DNA from: Candidatus Heimdallarchaeota archaeon
Lineage (GTDB): Archaea > Asgardarchaeota > Heimdallarchaeia > Heimdallarchaeales > Kariarchaeaceae
DNA: 64,000 nt
Assembly (NCBI GenBank): GCA_030149205.1
Contig: JASBSB010000004.1
Coordinates: forward strand, 207,078-271,077
Direction of reading: 5' to 3'
In this document: positions 25,931-34,376 of the stretch, in pieces
Layout: the number at the start of each line of letters is the position of its first letter
Numbering within the stretch: the first letter of the stretch is position 1
Position numbers and translations under genes: made by a program
The notes under the pieces: generated by a model
Told to the model about the DNA's origin: nothing
Databases searched by the model: none
The model's input: the letters and a program-made list of their open reading frames with translations, nothing else

Positions 25931-26959
25931 TTATTTACATACGAAAATAGAAAAGTAATCTGAAAATGCTAGAACCACATCATCAAAATACTGATTTAAT
26001 AAATCTTCAATCGATTGATTGTTTAATTCAGGAAGAGCGAAATGTGGGTTGAATGGAGATTTGGATTGATCTGATGTGGCTTCAATCAGGGAAAGCTTTT
26101 TTAAAAAGTGTTGTGAAGGAGTTTGCATATCAGTGGTCAGCTCAATAAAAATGACATACCCATTTGAATCTAAAACCCGCTTTATTTCTTTGAAGTAATC
26201 ATGCAAATGTTCCGACCCAATTTTTTGGGTGGCAGACATTGAAATAAAGACATTAGCAAATTGAGATTTTACAGGTAGGGACTCAGGACTAGCCTGTAAA
26301 TAAGTGATGTTTAGAACCCCATGTTGCTTAGGAATATTCCCATTGAAAGCTAAATAATATGATTGAATATGATTCTCCCGTTCGACAACAAATTGTTTTC
26401 CTATCTCCTCATAATAATTCGCAGCATCAATTACAAGTTTAAGATCTGATAATTCTGGCAAAACTCCAACAATTTTATCTTTTTTAAAATCATGACCTAG
26501 GTCACGTAGTAATAATGTAATAAGAAATAAGGTGGTTGTTTTTAAGTAGATGCGAGTTCTATCAAAGAAGTATCTATTCGCTCTCCCTAATTCATAGCCG
26601 CCTTTTGCTGTAGTTTGAACCATCGTGAACCTCCCGGATTTTCTTGATGATATAAGGCCTATTTGATCAAGTTTTCGTATGTCTCTGTAAAATGTGCTGA
26701 GTGGAATTTCTTTAACCGTTGAATAGAGCTCATTGATACTCTCTCGTAGATCTGTAACTGAAACCTCAACGATGGCATGAGAAAGTATTTCCATTTCTAT
26801 CCAATCAAGATCAAACCCATTTGCTGAGTCATTAAATGCATTTAGATAACCCTCAGGGAAAAGATAAGGAACTTGATTCTCCAAAGCAAACTTAGCTAAA
26901 TCAAATGTTTTTGGAATCTTATTCTTCAATGTTAATTTACTGAGGGTATCTATAGTCAT
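25931..26959 (-). CDS. Winged-helix regulator with methyltransferase-like C-terminal domain
   Basis: The 342-residue protein has a winged-helix segment at about residues 60-130 (LSTFYRDIRKLDQIGLISSRKSG is its recognition helix and wing). Residues about 150-342 resemble a class I SAM-methyltransferase fold, including a late segment KEIKRVLDSNGYVIFIEL typical of UbiE-like enzymes. The glycine-rich SAM-binding loop is not evident, so the domain may sense a ligand instead of catalysing methylation. It lies immediately upstream of glpF on the same strand with its own region, so it is the best candidate regulator of the glycerol/dihydroxyacetone operon; that role is inferred from position. Confidence 0.6.
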   Translation of the reverse strand: MTIDTLSKLTLKNKIPKTFDLAKFALENQVPYLFPEGYLNAFNDSANGFDLDWIEMEILSHAIVEVSVTDLRESINELYSTVKEIPLSTFYRDIRKLDQIGLISSRKSGRFTMVQTTAKGGYELGRANRYFFDRTRIYLKTTTLFLITLLLRDLGHDFKKDKIVGVLPELSDLKLVIDAANYYEEIGKQFVVERENHIQSYYLAFNGNIPKQHGVLNITYLQASPESLPVKSQFANVFISMSATQKIGSEHLHDYFKEIKRVLDSNGYVIFIELTTDMQTPSQHFLKKLSLIEATSDQSKSPFNPHFALPELNNQSIEDLLNQYFDDVVLAFSDYFSIFVCK

Positions 26960-27094
26960 TAGTCTTGTATATTCATACTAGCGGTTCCACTTTAATAAAA
27001 CATTCTTTATTATCAAAAATTAAATTTAAATATTAAAAGTTTCTATATAACAATATTTTAAGATTCGTAGAACAAAATTTTTTTGAGATACCTA

Positions 27095-27904
27095 TTAACC
27101 CTTTAAATTAGGTAAATCTTCTGGTCTAATTTCAAACAAACGTTTTGAATAGTTCATTTCACGGGTTCCAGCTAAAGTTATATATTCATCAAAAACACTT
27201 TTCAGAGTCGGTAAGGAGTTAAGATTTTTTAATTGACCAAATATCAATGGATTGATTATAGCTTGCCTCCCAATCATTACTCCAGAACAACCCATTTCCT
27301 CCAATAGATTAACATCTTCATGGGATTTGATATCCCCATTTGCGATGATCTCTTTTCCAGTGGCAACACATTCCACAAAGATATCCCATTTAGGGGGAAC
27401 TTTATAGGACTGAGAACGATACCTTGCATGAACTACGAAAAAATCTGCATTTACTTTCTCAATTAATTTGAGATAGACTTTATCTAATGTTTCCTGCCGA
27501 GTCATCCCCAATCTCATCTTAATGTTTACAGGATACCCATAATCTTGAACAATTGATACCAATCTCTGTGTTTTAGTGGGTCGGCTTATCATCCTAGAAC
27601 CGACACCAGAATTCACATAGTTCTGAGAAGGACAACCAAGATTAAAATTAAATCCTTTAAATCCAGGTGTTGGATTGAAATTATCTAAGAATTTCTTCAA
27701 CTTATCTTCGTTTGTTCCCATAAATTGTATCATGGTTGGGGTTTCATCGTACAATTTTATTCTTTTAAGGGCAGATCGATTGTTCTTAGCTAGTGTTTCA
27801 AACCTAATTAGCTCAGTGAATGTGAGGTCGGCCCCGTATTTATAACAAATAGTTCTGAATGCCGCATCAATAATTTTTTCCATTGGTGCAAGCATAAAGA
27901 TCAC
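27095..27904 (-). CDS. tRNA-dihydrouridine synthase family protein
   Basis: Flavin enzyme that reduces uridine to dihydrouridine in tRNA. The 269-residue TIM barrel begins with LAPMEKIIDAAFR, carries the catalytic cysteine C91 in NLGCPSQN, and has the FMN-phosphate motif IANGDIKS and GVMIGRQAIINP near the C-terminus. It lacks the extra helical domain of longer bacterial Dus proteins, so it is short. The start is GTG; a TATA-like box (27928-27936) is centred 28 bp before it, which favours GTG over the ATG three codons later. Confidence 0.88.
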   Translation of the reverse strand: MIFMLAPMEKIIDAAFRTICYKYGADLTFTELIRFETLAKNNRSALKRIKLYDETPTMIQFMGTNEDKLKKFLDNFNPTPGFKGFNFNLGCPSQNYVNSGVGSRMISRPTKTQRLVSIVQDYGYPVNIKMRLGMTRQETLDKVYLKLIEKVNADFFVVHARYRSQSYKVPPKWDIFVECVATGKEIIANGDIKSHEDVNLLEEMGCSGVMIGRQAIINPLIFGQLKNLNSLPTLKSVFDEYITLAGTREMNYSKRLFEIRPEDLPNLKG

Positions 27905-28479
27905 TTGTCAATTTTGATTTATCTTGGTTTTATAATTTGATTTTGTGTACAAGAAAATCGATCTTATGAACTAGTAATCCATTAATAATAAGAAACTGGA
28001 ATGGGGTAAGACTCCAAATGAATTGTTAATCCATTTGTGTCAACCTCATAATCCGTAACACTCAGCAAGAGAATTTGGATATTTGAATAAAGGGGTGACA
28101 ATTTTGAACCTTTAAATTAATAATTAGCATATTTTTTGAGTTAAAAGAATCCTTACAAAATTATTGCTGCGCTTGAACCCCAAAGCTAAAGCTCCTAATT
28201 TCACATTTTACGACATTTATGTAAATAACCTAAACAGAAATACATTGACTCAACATTGATAATTTGTTAAATTGTATTATTTGACAAAATCAGAAATTTA
28301 CAAAATTTGTACAAATTTTATCTGAAATAGGAAATAAAAAAGAATTGTCAAATCAATTGTTTCAATTGAGAATATTGGTTTTTAAGGTTTCTATAAAACA
28401 TTTGAATTTTCAAAAATCTCCTGCATCTACAAAACAATAAAAGCTGTTGTAAAGAATTTAGGCTAGTTTTTATTTGATA
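27905..28479. other. 575-base intergenic region with several dyad symmetries
   Basis: The longest gene-free stretch of the window, lying between two minus-strand genes. It holds the Dus promoter (TTTTATAAT at 27928-27936), an 18-bp perfect palindrome at 28302-28319 and a 7-3-7 inverted repeat TCAATTG-TTT-CAATTGA at 28353-28369. No open frame, tRNA or rRNA signature is seen. A small RNA gene cannot be excluded. Confidence 0.4.
28302..28319. repeat. 18-bp perfect palindrome
   Basis: AAAATTTGTACAAATTTT is its own reverse complement. It is about 400 bp upstream of the Dus gene and 160 bp downstream of the aldo/keto reductase stop. The function is unknown; a protein-binding site is possible, but AT-rich DNA produces such palindromes more often than balanced DNA. 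Confidence 0.35.
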
Positions 28480-29463
28480 TTAACGAATAGACTCATAAGA
28501 ATCTATCCAATCAGACAATGAAGTTAATGATGACAACTCATCGTTGGTAAGTTTTACATCAAGAGCACCAACATTTTCTACTAGCTGATCTATTGAATTT
28601 GCTCCAATAATTGGAGCATTGATGAACTCTCTGCTCAGTACCCAAGCCAAAGCTACTTGGGTTAATGTTATATCATGATTCTTTGCGATCTCCATTAGTC
28701 TATCTAAAACTATCCAATTCCTTTCCTTAAAATATCTTGATACCACACCTTTATTTCTAGGTGTATCAGGCAATACCTCTCCTTTCTTATATCTACCTGT
28801 GAGGAATCCACCTCCAAGAGGGGAATAAGGTATTATACCTATATTGTATTTTTGATGAATATCGACAAACGAATGTTCGACTAAATATCTTCTTGCCAGA
28901 TTATAGGGGGGTTGGAATGTTTCAAACCTCTGGAGTCCTAATGATTCACTTCTCCACAATGATTCTATAAATTTCCAAGGTTGAATATTTGAAGCTCCAA
29001 TGTAGTTAACCTCACCGTTATCTATTAGAACATTAAGAGCGTGAAGAGTCTCTTCAATGGGTGTATCAACGTCAAAACTGTGAATTTGATACAAATCAAT
29101 CCAATCAGTTTGTAGTCGTTTTAAACTTCCAGAAATAGCCTGCCTGACATGCCTTCGAGAAAGACCTTTGTCATTAATATCTTCACTCATCTTACCTAAA
29201 AGCTTTGTAGCAAGAACGATTTCATCTCTCACACCTCTATCTTTCATCCATTTACCAATTATTTCTTCTGATTTACCAGGATAGCTATTCTCTCCCCAAG
29301 AAGAATAAATATCTGCTGTATCAAAACAGTTAATTCCAAGTTCTAATGCTTTATCCATTACTTGAAAAGACTCTTCCTCGGATACTCTCCATCCAAATTG
29401 CATGGTTCCCAATATTAGTTTAGAGATTTTTGTTCCTGTGTTCCCTAATTTAACATAATCCAT
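28480..29463 (-). CDS. Aldo/keto reductase
   Basis: An NAD(P)H-dependent cytoplasmic oxidoreductase of 327 residues with an AKR TIM barrel. Tetrad residues are visible: D48 and Y53 in CFDTADIYSSWG, the lysine in LATKLLG and the histidine in YQIHSFD. The C-terminal cofactor segment contains PIIGANSIDQL. It is closest in style to AKR11/12-type general aldehyde/ketone reductases. The substrate is not predictable. The gene stands alone, with an inverted repeat just upstream of its ATG. Confidence 0.92.
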   Translation of the reverse strand: MDYVKLGNTGTKISKLILGTMQFGWRVSEEESFQVMDKALELGINCFDTADIYSSWGENSYPGKSEEIIGKWMKDRGVRDEIVLATKLLGKMSEDINDKGLSRRHVRQAISGSLKRLQTDWIDLYQIHSFDVDTPIEETLHALNVLIDNGEVNYIGASNIQPWKFIESLWRSESLGLQRFETFQPPYNLARRYLVEHSFVDIHQKYNIGIIPYSPLGGGFLTGRYKKGEVLPDTPRNKGVVSRYFKERNWIVLDRLMEIAKNHDITLTQVALAWVLSREFINAPIIGANSIDQLVENVGALDVKLTNDELSSLTSLSDWIDSYESIR

Positions 29464-29473
29464 GAGAATGAAA

Positions 29474-29490
29474 TTTATGTTTTACATAAA
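29474..29490. promoter_or_regulatory. Inverted repeat upstream of aldo/keto reductase gene
   Basis: TTTATGT-TTT-ACATAAA is a perfect 7-3-7 inverted repeat beginning 11 bp upstream of the ATG at 29463. A second one, AATTGT-N6-ACAATT, lies at 29533-29550. The position near the transcription start suggests a repressor site; no regulator gene is adjacent. Confidence 0.35.
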
Positions 29491-29668
29491 AACCTATTTT
29501 CATCAGCAATATGTTTATCAAAATTATTTTACAATTGTTGAAACACAATTCTCATCTTCATTTGTGGAATATATAACATTATGATCTGCATAATCTTTTA
29601 TCTAAATTTTATGACTAAATTATAATTTGTTACAAATGAAGAGAGATAACATTAATAATTGGCGAAAG

Positions 29669-30307
29669 TTAAAGTCCAAACACGCTGAGGGCCTGTGCGA
29701 CCCCCTGATAACCCTCAAGATACCACATCAACCAGGTGAACATCATAATAGAATGTGATAATAATATACCAAAATGACAGCTAACTTCTACAAGTCCAGA
29801 CCCACCTTGGGAATATCTTACCCAGTGAATCCCTTCGTCAATTAAGGAATATACCATTGAAAGTCCAATCAGAACCAAAATAGGGATAAAGAAAAATTGA
29901 GGATAAAAATATCCTAGAATTAATGCCACAGTTGAACCAATTCCTGCAGTTGTTGTGAATTTATGTATTGTAAATTCTGAAAGTGAAATCCATTCCTTGT
30001 AAATCACTGAATGGGCTATGTTATCGAATGCAATTGAAATTGTAAACCCAAGAATTGATATTGGGATTAACCAGACATAAACTGGGAAACTTGTTCCAGT
30101 CCCTAGTCCAGTAAAAAGTATTGTACTGACAAACACATTCAACCCGATCATCATTCCAACCCAAGTAACATATTTTATCCAATCGACCCTTGTAAATTTA
30201 GAGGTGTAACGGATATAGTCCAATAAACTAGGGTCAAGCTTCTGACCTTGTGTAGATTGTCTTTCTTTATTATCAGTGAAAAAAGGTGCTTCCCTGTTAA
30301 TATTCAT
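29669..30307 (-). CDS. Membrane protein of unknown function
   Basis: A 212-residue protein with about five transmembrane segments and a hydrophilic N-terminus of about 40 residues. Acidic and histidine residues occur within or near the membrane segments (DNIAHSVIYKE, SLIDEGIHW, EVSCHFGILLSH), a pattern that could bind metal or act in catalysis, but I do not recognise the family. The start overlaps the stop of the alpha/beta hydrolase gene as ATGA, so the two are translated together and may act on a common, perhaps lipid, substrate. Confidence 0.65.
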   Translation of the reverse strand: MNINREAPFFTDNKERQSTQGQKLDPSLLDYIRYTSKFTRVDWIKYVTWVGMMIGLNVFVSTILFTGLGTGTSFPVYVWLIPISILGFTISIAFDNIAHSVIYKEWISLSEFTIHKFTTTAGIGSTVALILGYFYPQFFFIPILVLIGLSMVYSLIDEGIHWVRYSQGGSGLVEVSCHFGILLSHSIMMFTWLMWYLEGYQGVAQALSVFGL

Positions 30308-31050
30308 GACTGGAGATTCAGACTTCCTTTATAAGTTTCTGCTTCAAGTAAAATTTTGACTAATTGAGATATTTTTTCTTCGAGTTCTTGAGTGACATGA
30401 ATATGAGATGGGTCAGATACCTGAAGTTCCACCATTCTAATCTGAGGTAAATTACTAACTGATTCTAAATCAAGTGGAGGAACCATTACATCATCCTGTA
30501 AATTTATGTAAGTTGTTGGAAGAATGGGCGTTTGACCTCGATATAATTGAATAGAATTCTGAAAAGCATTATTAAACAAATTGTATGTATGTTTTAAACC
30601 TAGTCTCTTAATGATTTTGAAGCCTCCAAACCGTTGTCTGAATGTATTTGAGGCAAAGAACATGAGGAATGGATATGAGGCCAGAAAGATGCCTAGTGAA
30701 ACCAGATAAAACAGATAGCCATTTTTAAATATTAAATTAAGAGATCGAGGAGGTAAGAGCTCTCTTCCTGCTCCTACAACAATTTGGGATGTGATTCGGT
30801 CTGGATACTTAGAACTATAGAGTTGGGCAAGAATTCCACCCCAACTGAATCCAAGTAAATGTATCTCCAAATCTTCCTCTTGATTGTAAATCAAACTAAT
30901 GTAACTTTCAATTGTTTCAAGATGTTCTTCTAATGTAATTTCAGTGGTGAATCGAATTATTGTCACTTCAACAAAGAGTCTTTTGTAAATATCATAATCA
31001 TTACGAGAAGACCCAAAGCCAGGAATTATCACAAGCACAGGTTGAATCAA
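30304..31050 (-). CDS. Alpha/beta hydrolase
   Basis: A 248-residue alpha/beta hydrolase. The nucleophile elbow is GFSWGG with S69, the acid is probably in LQDDVMVPP (about residue 204) and the histidine in DPSHIHVT (about residue 225). A hydrophobic segment in the cap region (LFYLVSLGIFLASYPFLMFFA) suggests membrane association or a lipid substrate. The first codon is TTG; GTG codons four and six residues later are possible alternatives because a TATA-like box is close. It is the first gene of a two-gene unit with the membrane protein. Confidence 0.82.
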   Translation of the reverse strand: MIQPVLVIIPGFGSSRNDYDIYKRLFVEVTIIRFTTEITLEEHLETIESYISLIYNQEEDLEIHLLGFSWGGILAQLYSSKYPDRITSQIVVGAGRELLPPRSLNLIFKNGYLFYLVSLGIFLASYPFLMFFASNTFRQRFGGFKIIKRLGLKHTYNLFNNAFQNSIQLYRGQTPILPTTYINLQDDVMVPPLDLESVSNLPQIRMVELQVSDPSHIHVTQELEEKISQLVKILLEAETYKGSLNLQS

Positions 31051-31334
31051 TGAGTCAAGATATATAATTTTGCTTCAACCTAATGAATCGGAAATTACAT
31101 GGTTTGTTTTCTTAGCTTGAGATTTTTGTCACAAATGATTGATCTGATATATCCCATTTGACTTTGAGAGCTTATCTCCTTCAAATTGAAAACCACCATA
31201 GCAACCAAAAAAAAACCTTTTTCTAGCATTGTAATTTTTCGTATAACTGAAGCTAAACGCAAGTTTAATTTCTTTCATTGTTCAACAAATCTAATTTAAT
31301 CCATTTAATTTAACAATCAGGTGTTTTGATGGAT

Positions 31335-32660
31335 TTATCGATCCCGATTTGAATCCCAATTTGAATTTCTTTGATTTAATATGACATGGTCAAAACTGGG
31401 CTGAAGATCCATCTTGAATTTTGAATCTTTGTACACTATATCTCCGTCAATAATCACCTCTGAAATATCCCTTTGGTTTGCTGAGTAAACTAAATATGAA
31501 TAAGGGTCATACATAGGAAATGCAGAAGGGGTTGATAGTCTAAATACTATAAAATCAGCTAAGTATCCTTTCTTTAGTTCACCGACGTTGGGTAAATTTA
31601 AGGCAAGAGCTCCACCTTTGGTTGCATGATAAAACACTTCCTTTGCGGTAATGGCTTTAGAATTTATGTGAGTAGCAGTCTGAAGGTAGGCAGTTAATCT
31701 CATCTCAAATAAAAAATCATGTGATCCTGAAGCTGGGTTACCATCTGTCGCTATTCCGAAGTGAATTCCTTGCTCTATAAATTTTGGAATTGGTGCCACT
31801 CCAGACCCAAGTTTACTGTTAGAACTTGCATTATGTGAGATATTGGTTTTTGTATCTTTCAAAATCTCTATATCTGTCTGATTAACCCACACACAGTGAG
31901 CAAGGACTGAGTGTTCACCTAAACAACCTAAAGATTGAAGGGCCTCTATATTTGAGGAGCCAAATTCTGATTCAACTATTTTTATTTCATCTTTATTTTC
32001 TGATGCATGGGTATGGAACATTAACCCTCTTTTCTTAGCCTCCTTAGAAGCGTTTCTCATCAATTCAGGTGTACATGTGGGAAGAAATCGCGGTGTGTAG
32101 CTAAACTGAAGCTTTCCATCCTTGGGGTATTTATCTGCCAACATATTAGCCTCTTTTAACGCATCTTCTGCGTCTTGTCTGAGAGAATCTGGGCAATTTC
32201 GATCCATCAGCATTTTACCAATTCTACCTCGAATCCCAAGAGCTTCAGCAGCTTTAAACACTTGATCAGTATGGTATACACTACCCATATCGTTGGTACA
32301 AGTCACTCCTGAGCTGATCATTTCTGCATAACCTACAATTGACGAATGAAACGCGTCTTTTGATGTTAAAGCACCTTCTCCTGGAAGTATCACCTGATTT
32401 AACCAATCTAAAAGCTCTAATTCATCACCAGCACCTCTGAATATTGATTGAATTGCATGAGAGTGTGTATTTACAAAACCTGGTAGAATAAGGAGATTCT
32501 CGCCTCCCATAATAGAAGATACATCGACCTCAGGGTTTCGATCAATAACATTCTGAAATTTTCCAATATCAAAAATTCGATTACCCTTGACTAAAATTAA
32601 ACCATCTGTTAGAATGGGAAGGTCAACTGATTGTATAATCATTCCTCTGTAACCAAACAT
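31335..32660 (-). CDS. Amidohydrolase, guanine deaminase/TrzA-like
   Basis: A metal-dependent deaminase of 441 residues. The metal ligands are H66 and H68 (THSHA), H218 (HTHASEN), H255 (AHCVW) and D306 (TDGNPA). The GKMLMDRN segment and TPRF...CTPELM pattern resemble guanine deaminase; the overall form also fits S-adenosylhomocysteine/5'-deoxyadenosine deaminases. The reaction would be hydrolytic deamination of a purine or purine nucleoside. The gene stands alone, so context does not settle the substrate. Confidence 0.85.
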   Translation of the reverse strand: MFGYRGMIIQSVDLPILTDGLILVKGNRIFDIGKFQNVIDRNPEVDVSSIMGGENLLILPGFVNTHSHAIQSIFRGAGDELELLDWLNQVILPGEGALTSKDAFHSSIVGYAEMISSGVTCTNDMGSVYHTDQVFKAAEALGIRGRIGKMLMDRNCPDSLRQDAEDALKEANMLADKYPKDGKLQFSYTPRFLPTCTPELMRNASKEAKKRGLMFHTHASENKDEIKIVESEFGSSNIEALQSLGCLGEHSVLAHCVWVNQTDIEILKDTKTNISHNASSNSKLGSGVAPIPKFIEQGIHFGIATDGNPASGSHDFLFEMRLTAYLQTATHINSKAITAKEVFYHATKGGALALNLPNVGELKKGYLADFIVFRLSTPSAFPMYDPYSYLVYSANQRDISEVIIDGDIVYKDSKFKMDLQPSFDHVILNQRNSNWDSNRDR

Positions 32661-32829
32661 GTGTTTACCTTAATTCTAACAATTGAGTCTATTATAACTA
32701 TTAAGATTCATTTTTCAATATAAATCAAGTATAGAGTGAATCTTTACATAAAGAGATTTTACAAATTTGATTATTAGCTATTCAGAGTAAATTTTTATTT
32801 CTATTAATTGAACCTATTGGATTCAAATT

Positions 32830-33264
32830 TTATTCAACATCAGAATCCCCTAAGTATAATTGCCAACTGATACCATAAGGGTCTTTCACCATCCCAAACA
32901 GATCTGCAAAAAACTCTTTTTTCAGAGGCATAGCAATTTGCCAGCCTGCCTTCTCGGCATTACTATATGTTTCCTTGATGGATTTTTCATCATCAAAGTG
33001 AATAAGTATATCTACATTGTTATTAGGCTCTTTCTCATCTGGTTTATTCAAATTATCTGCGAGGTACAAAACAGCATCTCCAATTTTCAATACTGCATGC
33101 ATGGTCGAATTATCGAAGTCAAAGTTCTCAGGTAAACCCCATTGCTTTGCTACCTCCTCACTGACCTTTTCTCTTCCAGCTAAATTTGCATTAAGTACCT
33201 TCTTATACTCTTCAATTGCATCTATAGCTCTAGGAACTCCTAAGTATGGTGTTATGCGAACCAT
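32830..33264 (-). CDS. VOC-family (PhnB/glyoxalase-like) protein
   Basis: A 144-residue protein of the vicinal oxygen chelate fold, close to PhnB/DUF1428-like members: an opening TPYLGVPRAIDAIEEYKKVL, the STMHAVLKIGDAVLYLADN strand region, and the closing VKDPYGISWQL. The closing motif is shared by antibiotic-resistance and glyoxalase-like members, but a substrate cannot be assigned. It is a paralogue of the divergent gene at 33425-33862; the starts lie 160 bp apart. Confidence 0.85.
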   Translation of the reverse strand: MVRITPYLGVPRAIDAIEEYKKVLNANLAGREKVSEEVAKQWGLPENFDFDNSTMHAVLKIGDAVLYLADNLNKPDEKEPNNNVDILIHFDDEKSIKETYSNAEKAGWQIAMPLKKEFFADLFGMVKDPYGISWQLYLGDSDVE

Positions 33265-33424
33265 GACAAAAAATATTCAAAAAGTATTAAAATTTTTAGT
33301 TCGCAGAGAGAATTGAAAGTGAACAAATGTAGGACAAATATACTGTTGTCTTGTTATTTTTTAGATTTTTGATGGCAAAGTATTCGATATTCAATTTAGA
33401 AATCCTTTATTACTCTAATTAAAT

Positions 33425-33862
33425 ATGAAACCTATGACCAAGGTTATTCCTTATGTAATGGTGAAAAACGCATTAAACGCAATTAATACTTACACAGAGG
33501 TATTTGATGCTAAGGTTCTGATGCGTGAGAAATTTAATGAACATGTAGCTAAAGATATGAATCTCCCCAAAGATTTTGATTTTGAAAATTCCACAATGCA
33601 CGCGAGGATTCAAGTCGGTGACACACTAATTTATCTTTCTGATGACCCAGAAGCTGAAACCAAAACTAATCAAATTGAATTAAATATCGAGTTCTCTTCA
33701 GAAGAAGAAATTAAGAAGGTATTTGAAAAATGTAAATCAAAAGGTTGGTACATTGGAATGAACCTAGATAAGATGTTCTGGGGAGCATTATATGCCAAAG
33801 TGAAAGACCCCTTTGGTATTGGTTGGCAGTTTAATTTCGAGCTTCCAAAAGATGCAAAATAA
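33425..33862 (+). CDS. VOC-family (PhnB/glyoxalase-like) protein, paralogue
   Basis: A 145-residue VOC-fold protein. FDFENSTMHARIQVGDTLIYLSDD and VKDPFGIGWQF match the neighbouring minus-strand gene closely, so the pair arose by duplication and now sits head to head, with the regulatory region in between. A CTTTATTAC box lies about 20 bp before the ATG. The function is unknown beyond the fold. Confidence 0.85.
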   Translation: MKPMTKVIPYVMVKNALNAINTYTEVFDAKVLMREKFNEHVAKDMNLPKDFDFENSTMHARIQVGDTLIYLSDDPEAETKTNQIELNIEFSSEEEIKKVFEKCKSKGWYIGMNLDKMFWGALYAKVKDPFGIGWQFNFELPKDAK

Positions 33863-33923
33863 ATCCACGAATATACTTTGTTGTCAAAATAATCTAATAA
33901 ATCAAATTATGCATTCCTAAATA

Positions 33924-34376
33924 GTGACAATTCAAGAAAAGAATAAATTATCATTGGCTAACTTAAGCATTTTGCACAAAATTTCAGAAGCATTGATAGG
34001 TGTTAAGGAACTTGAAATGGATAATACAATTGATAATGAAATTCAAAAATTTTATGAAGCTCTACCCACCCTACTACAAGATAGTCTGGCCAATGCTATA
34101 AACTTGTGTGGAGGTAGAATTATCCCCGTTTTGTATCTTAAATCATTTCATAAACTGATTAACTTGTCTGTAGAATCTCAGATAGACCTATTTTCAAAAA
34201 TGAGTATGAGTAGGATTGGATTATTCAGAACGTTAGTAGTTGCAACAAAATCAATATTAGGTTGGGCATTTTACGCACGAGAAGAAGTGTGGTCGGAACT
34301 TGAGATACCAGGTAAAACAATAGGTAGAGAAGAGGAGATAATCTTGTTAATCCATCCACCCAAGGAGGAGAATTAA
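33924..34376 (+). CDS. Small subunit-like protein of the adjacent GMC oxidase
   Basis: A 150-residue, mostly helical protein with a GTG start. It resembles the N-terminal region that precedes the FAD domain in long-chain fatty alcohol oxidases, and more loosely gluconate 2-dehydrogenase subunit 3. Its stop codon directly abuts the TTG start of the GMC oxidase gene, whose GGAGG lies inside this gene's end. It is therefore probably a subunit of that enzyme, encoded separately here. No signal peptide is visible. Confidence 0.6.
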   Translation: MTIQEKNKLSLANLSILHKISEALIGVKELEMDNTIDNEIQKFYEALPTLLQDSLANAINLCGGRIIPVLYLKSFHKLINLSVESQIDLFSKMSMSRIGLFRTLVVATKSILGWAFYAREEVWSELEIPGKTIGREEEIILLIHPPKEEN

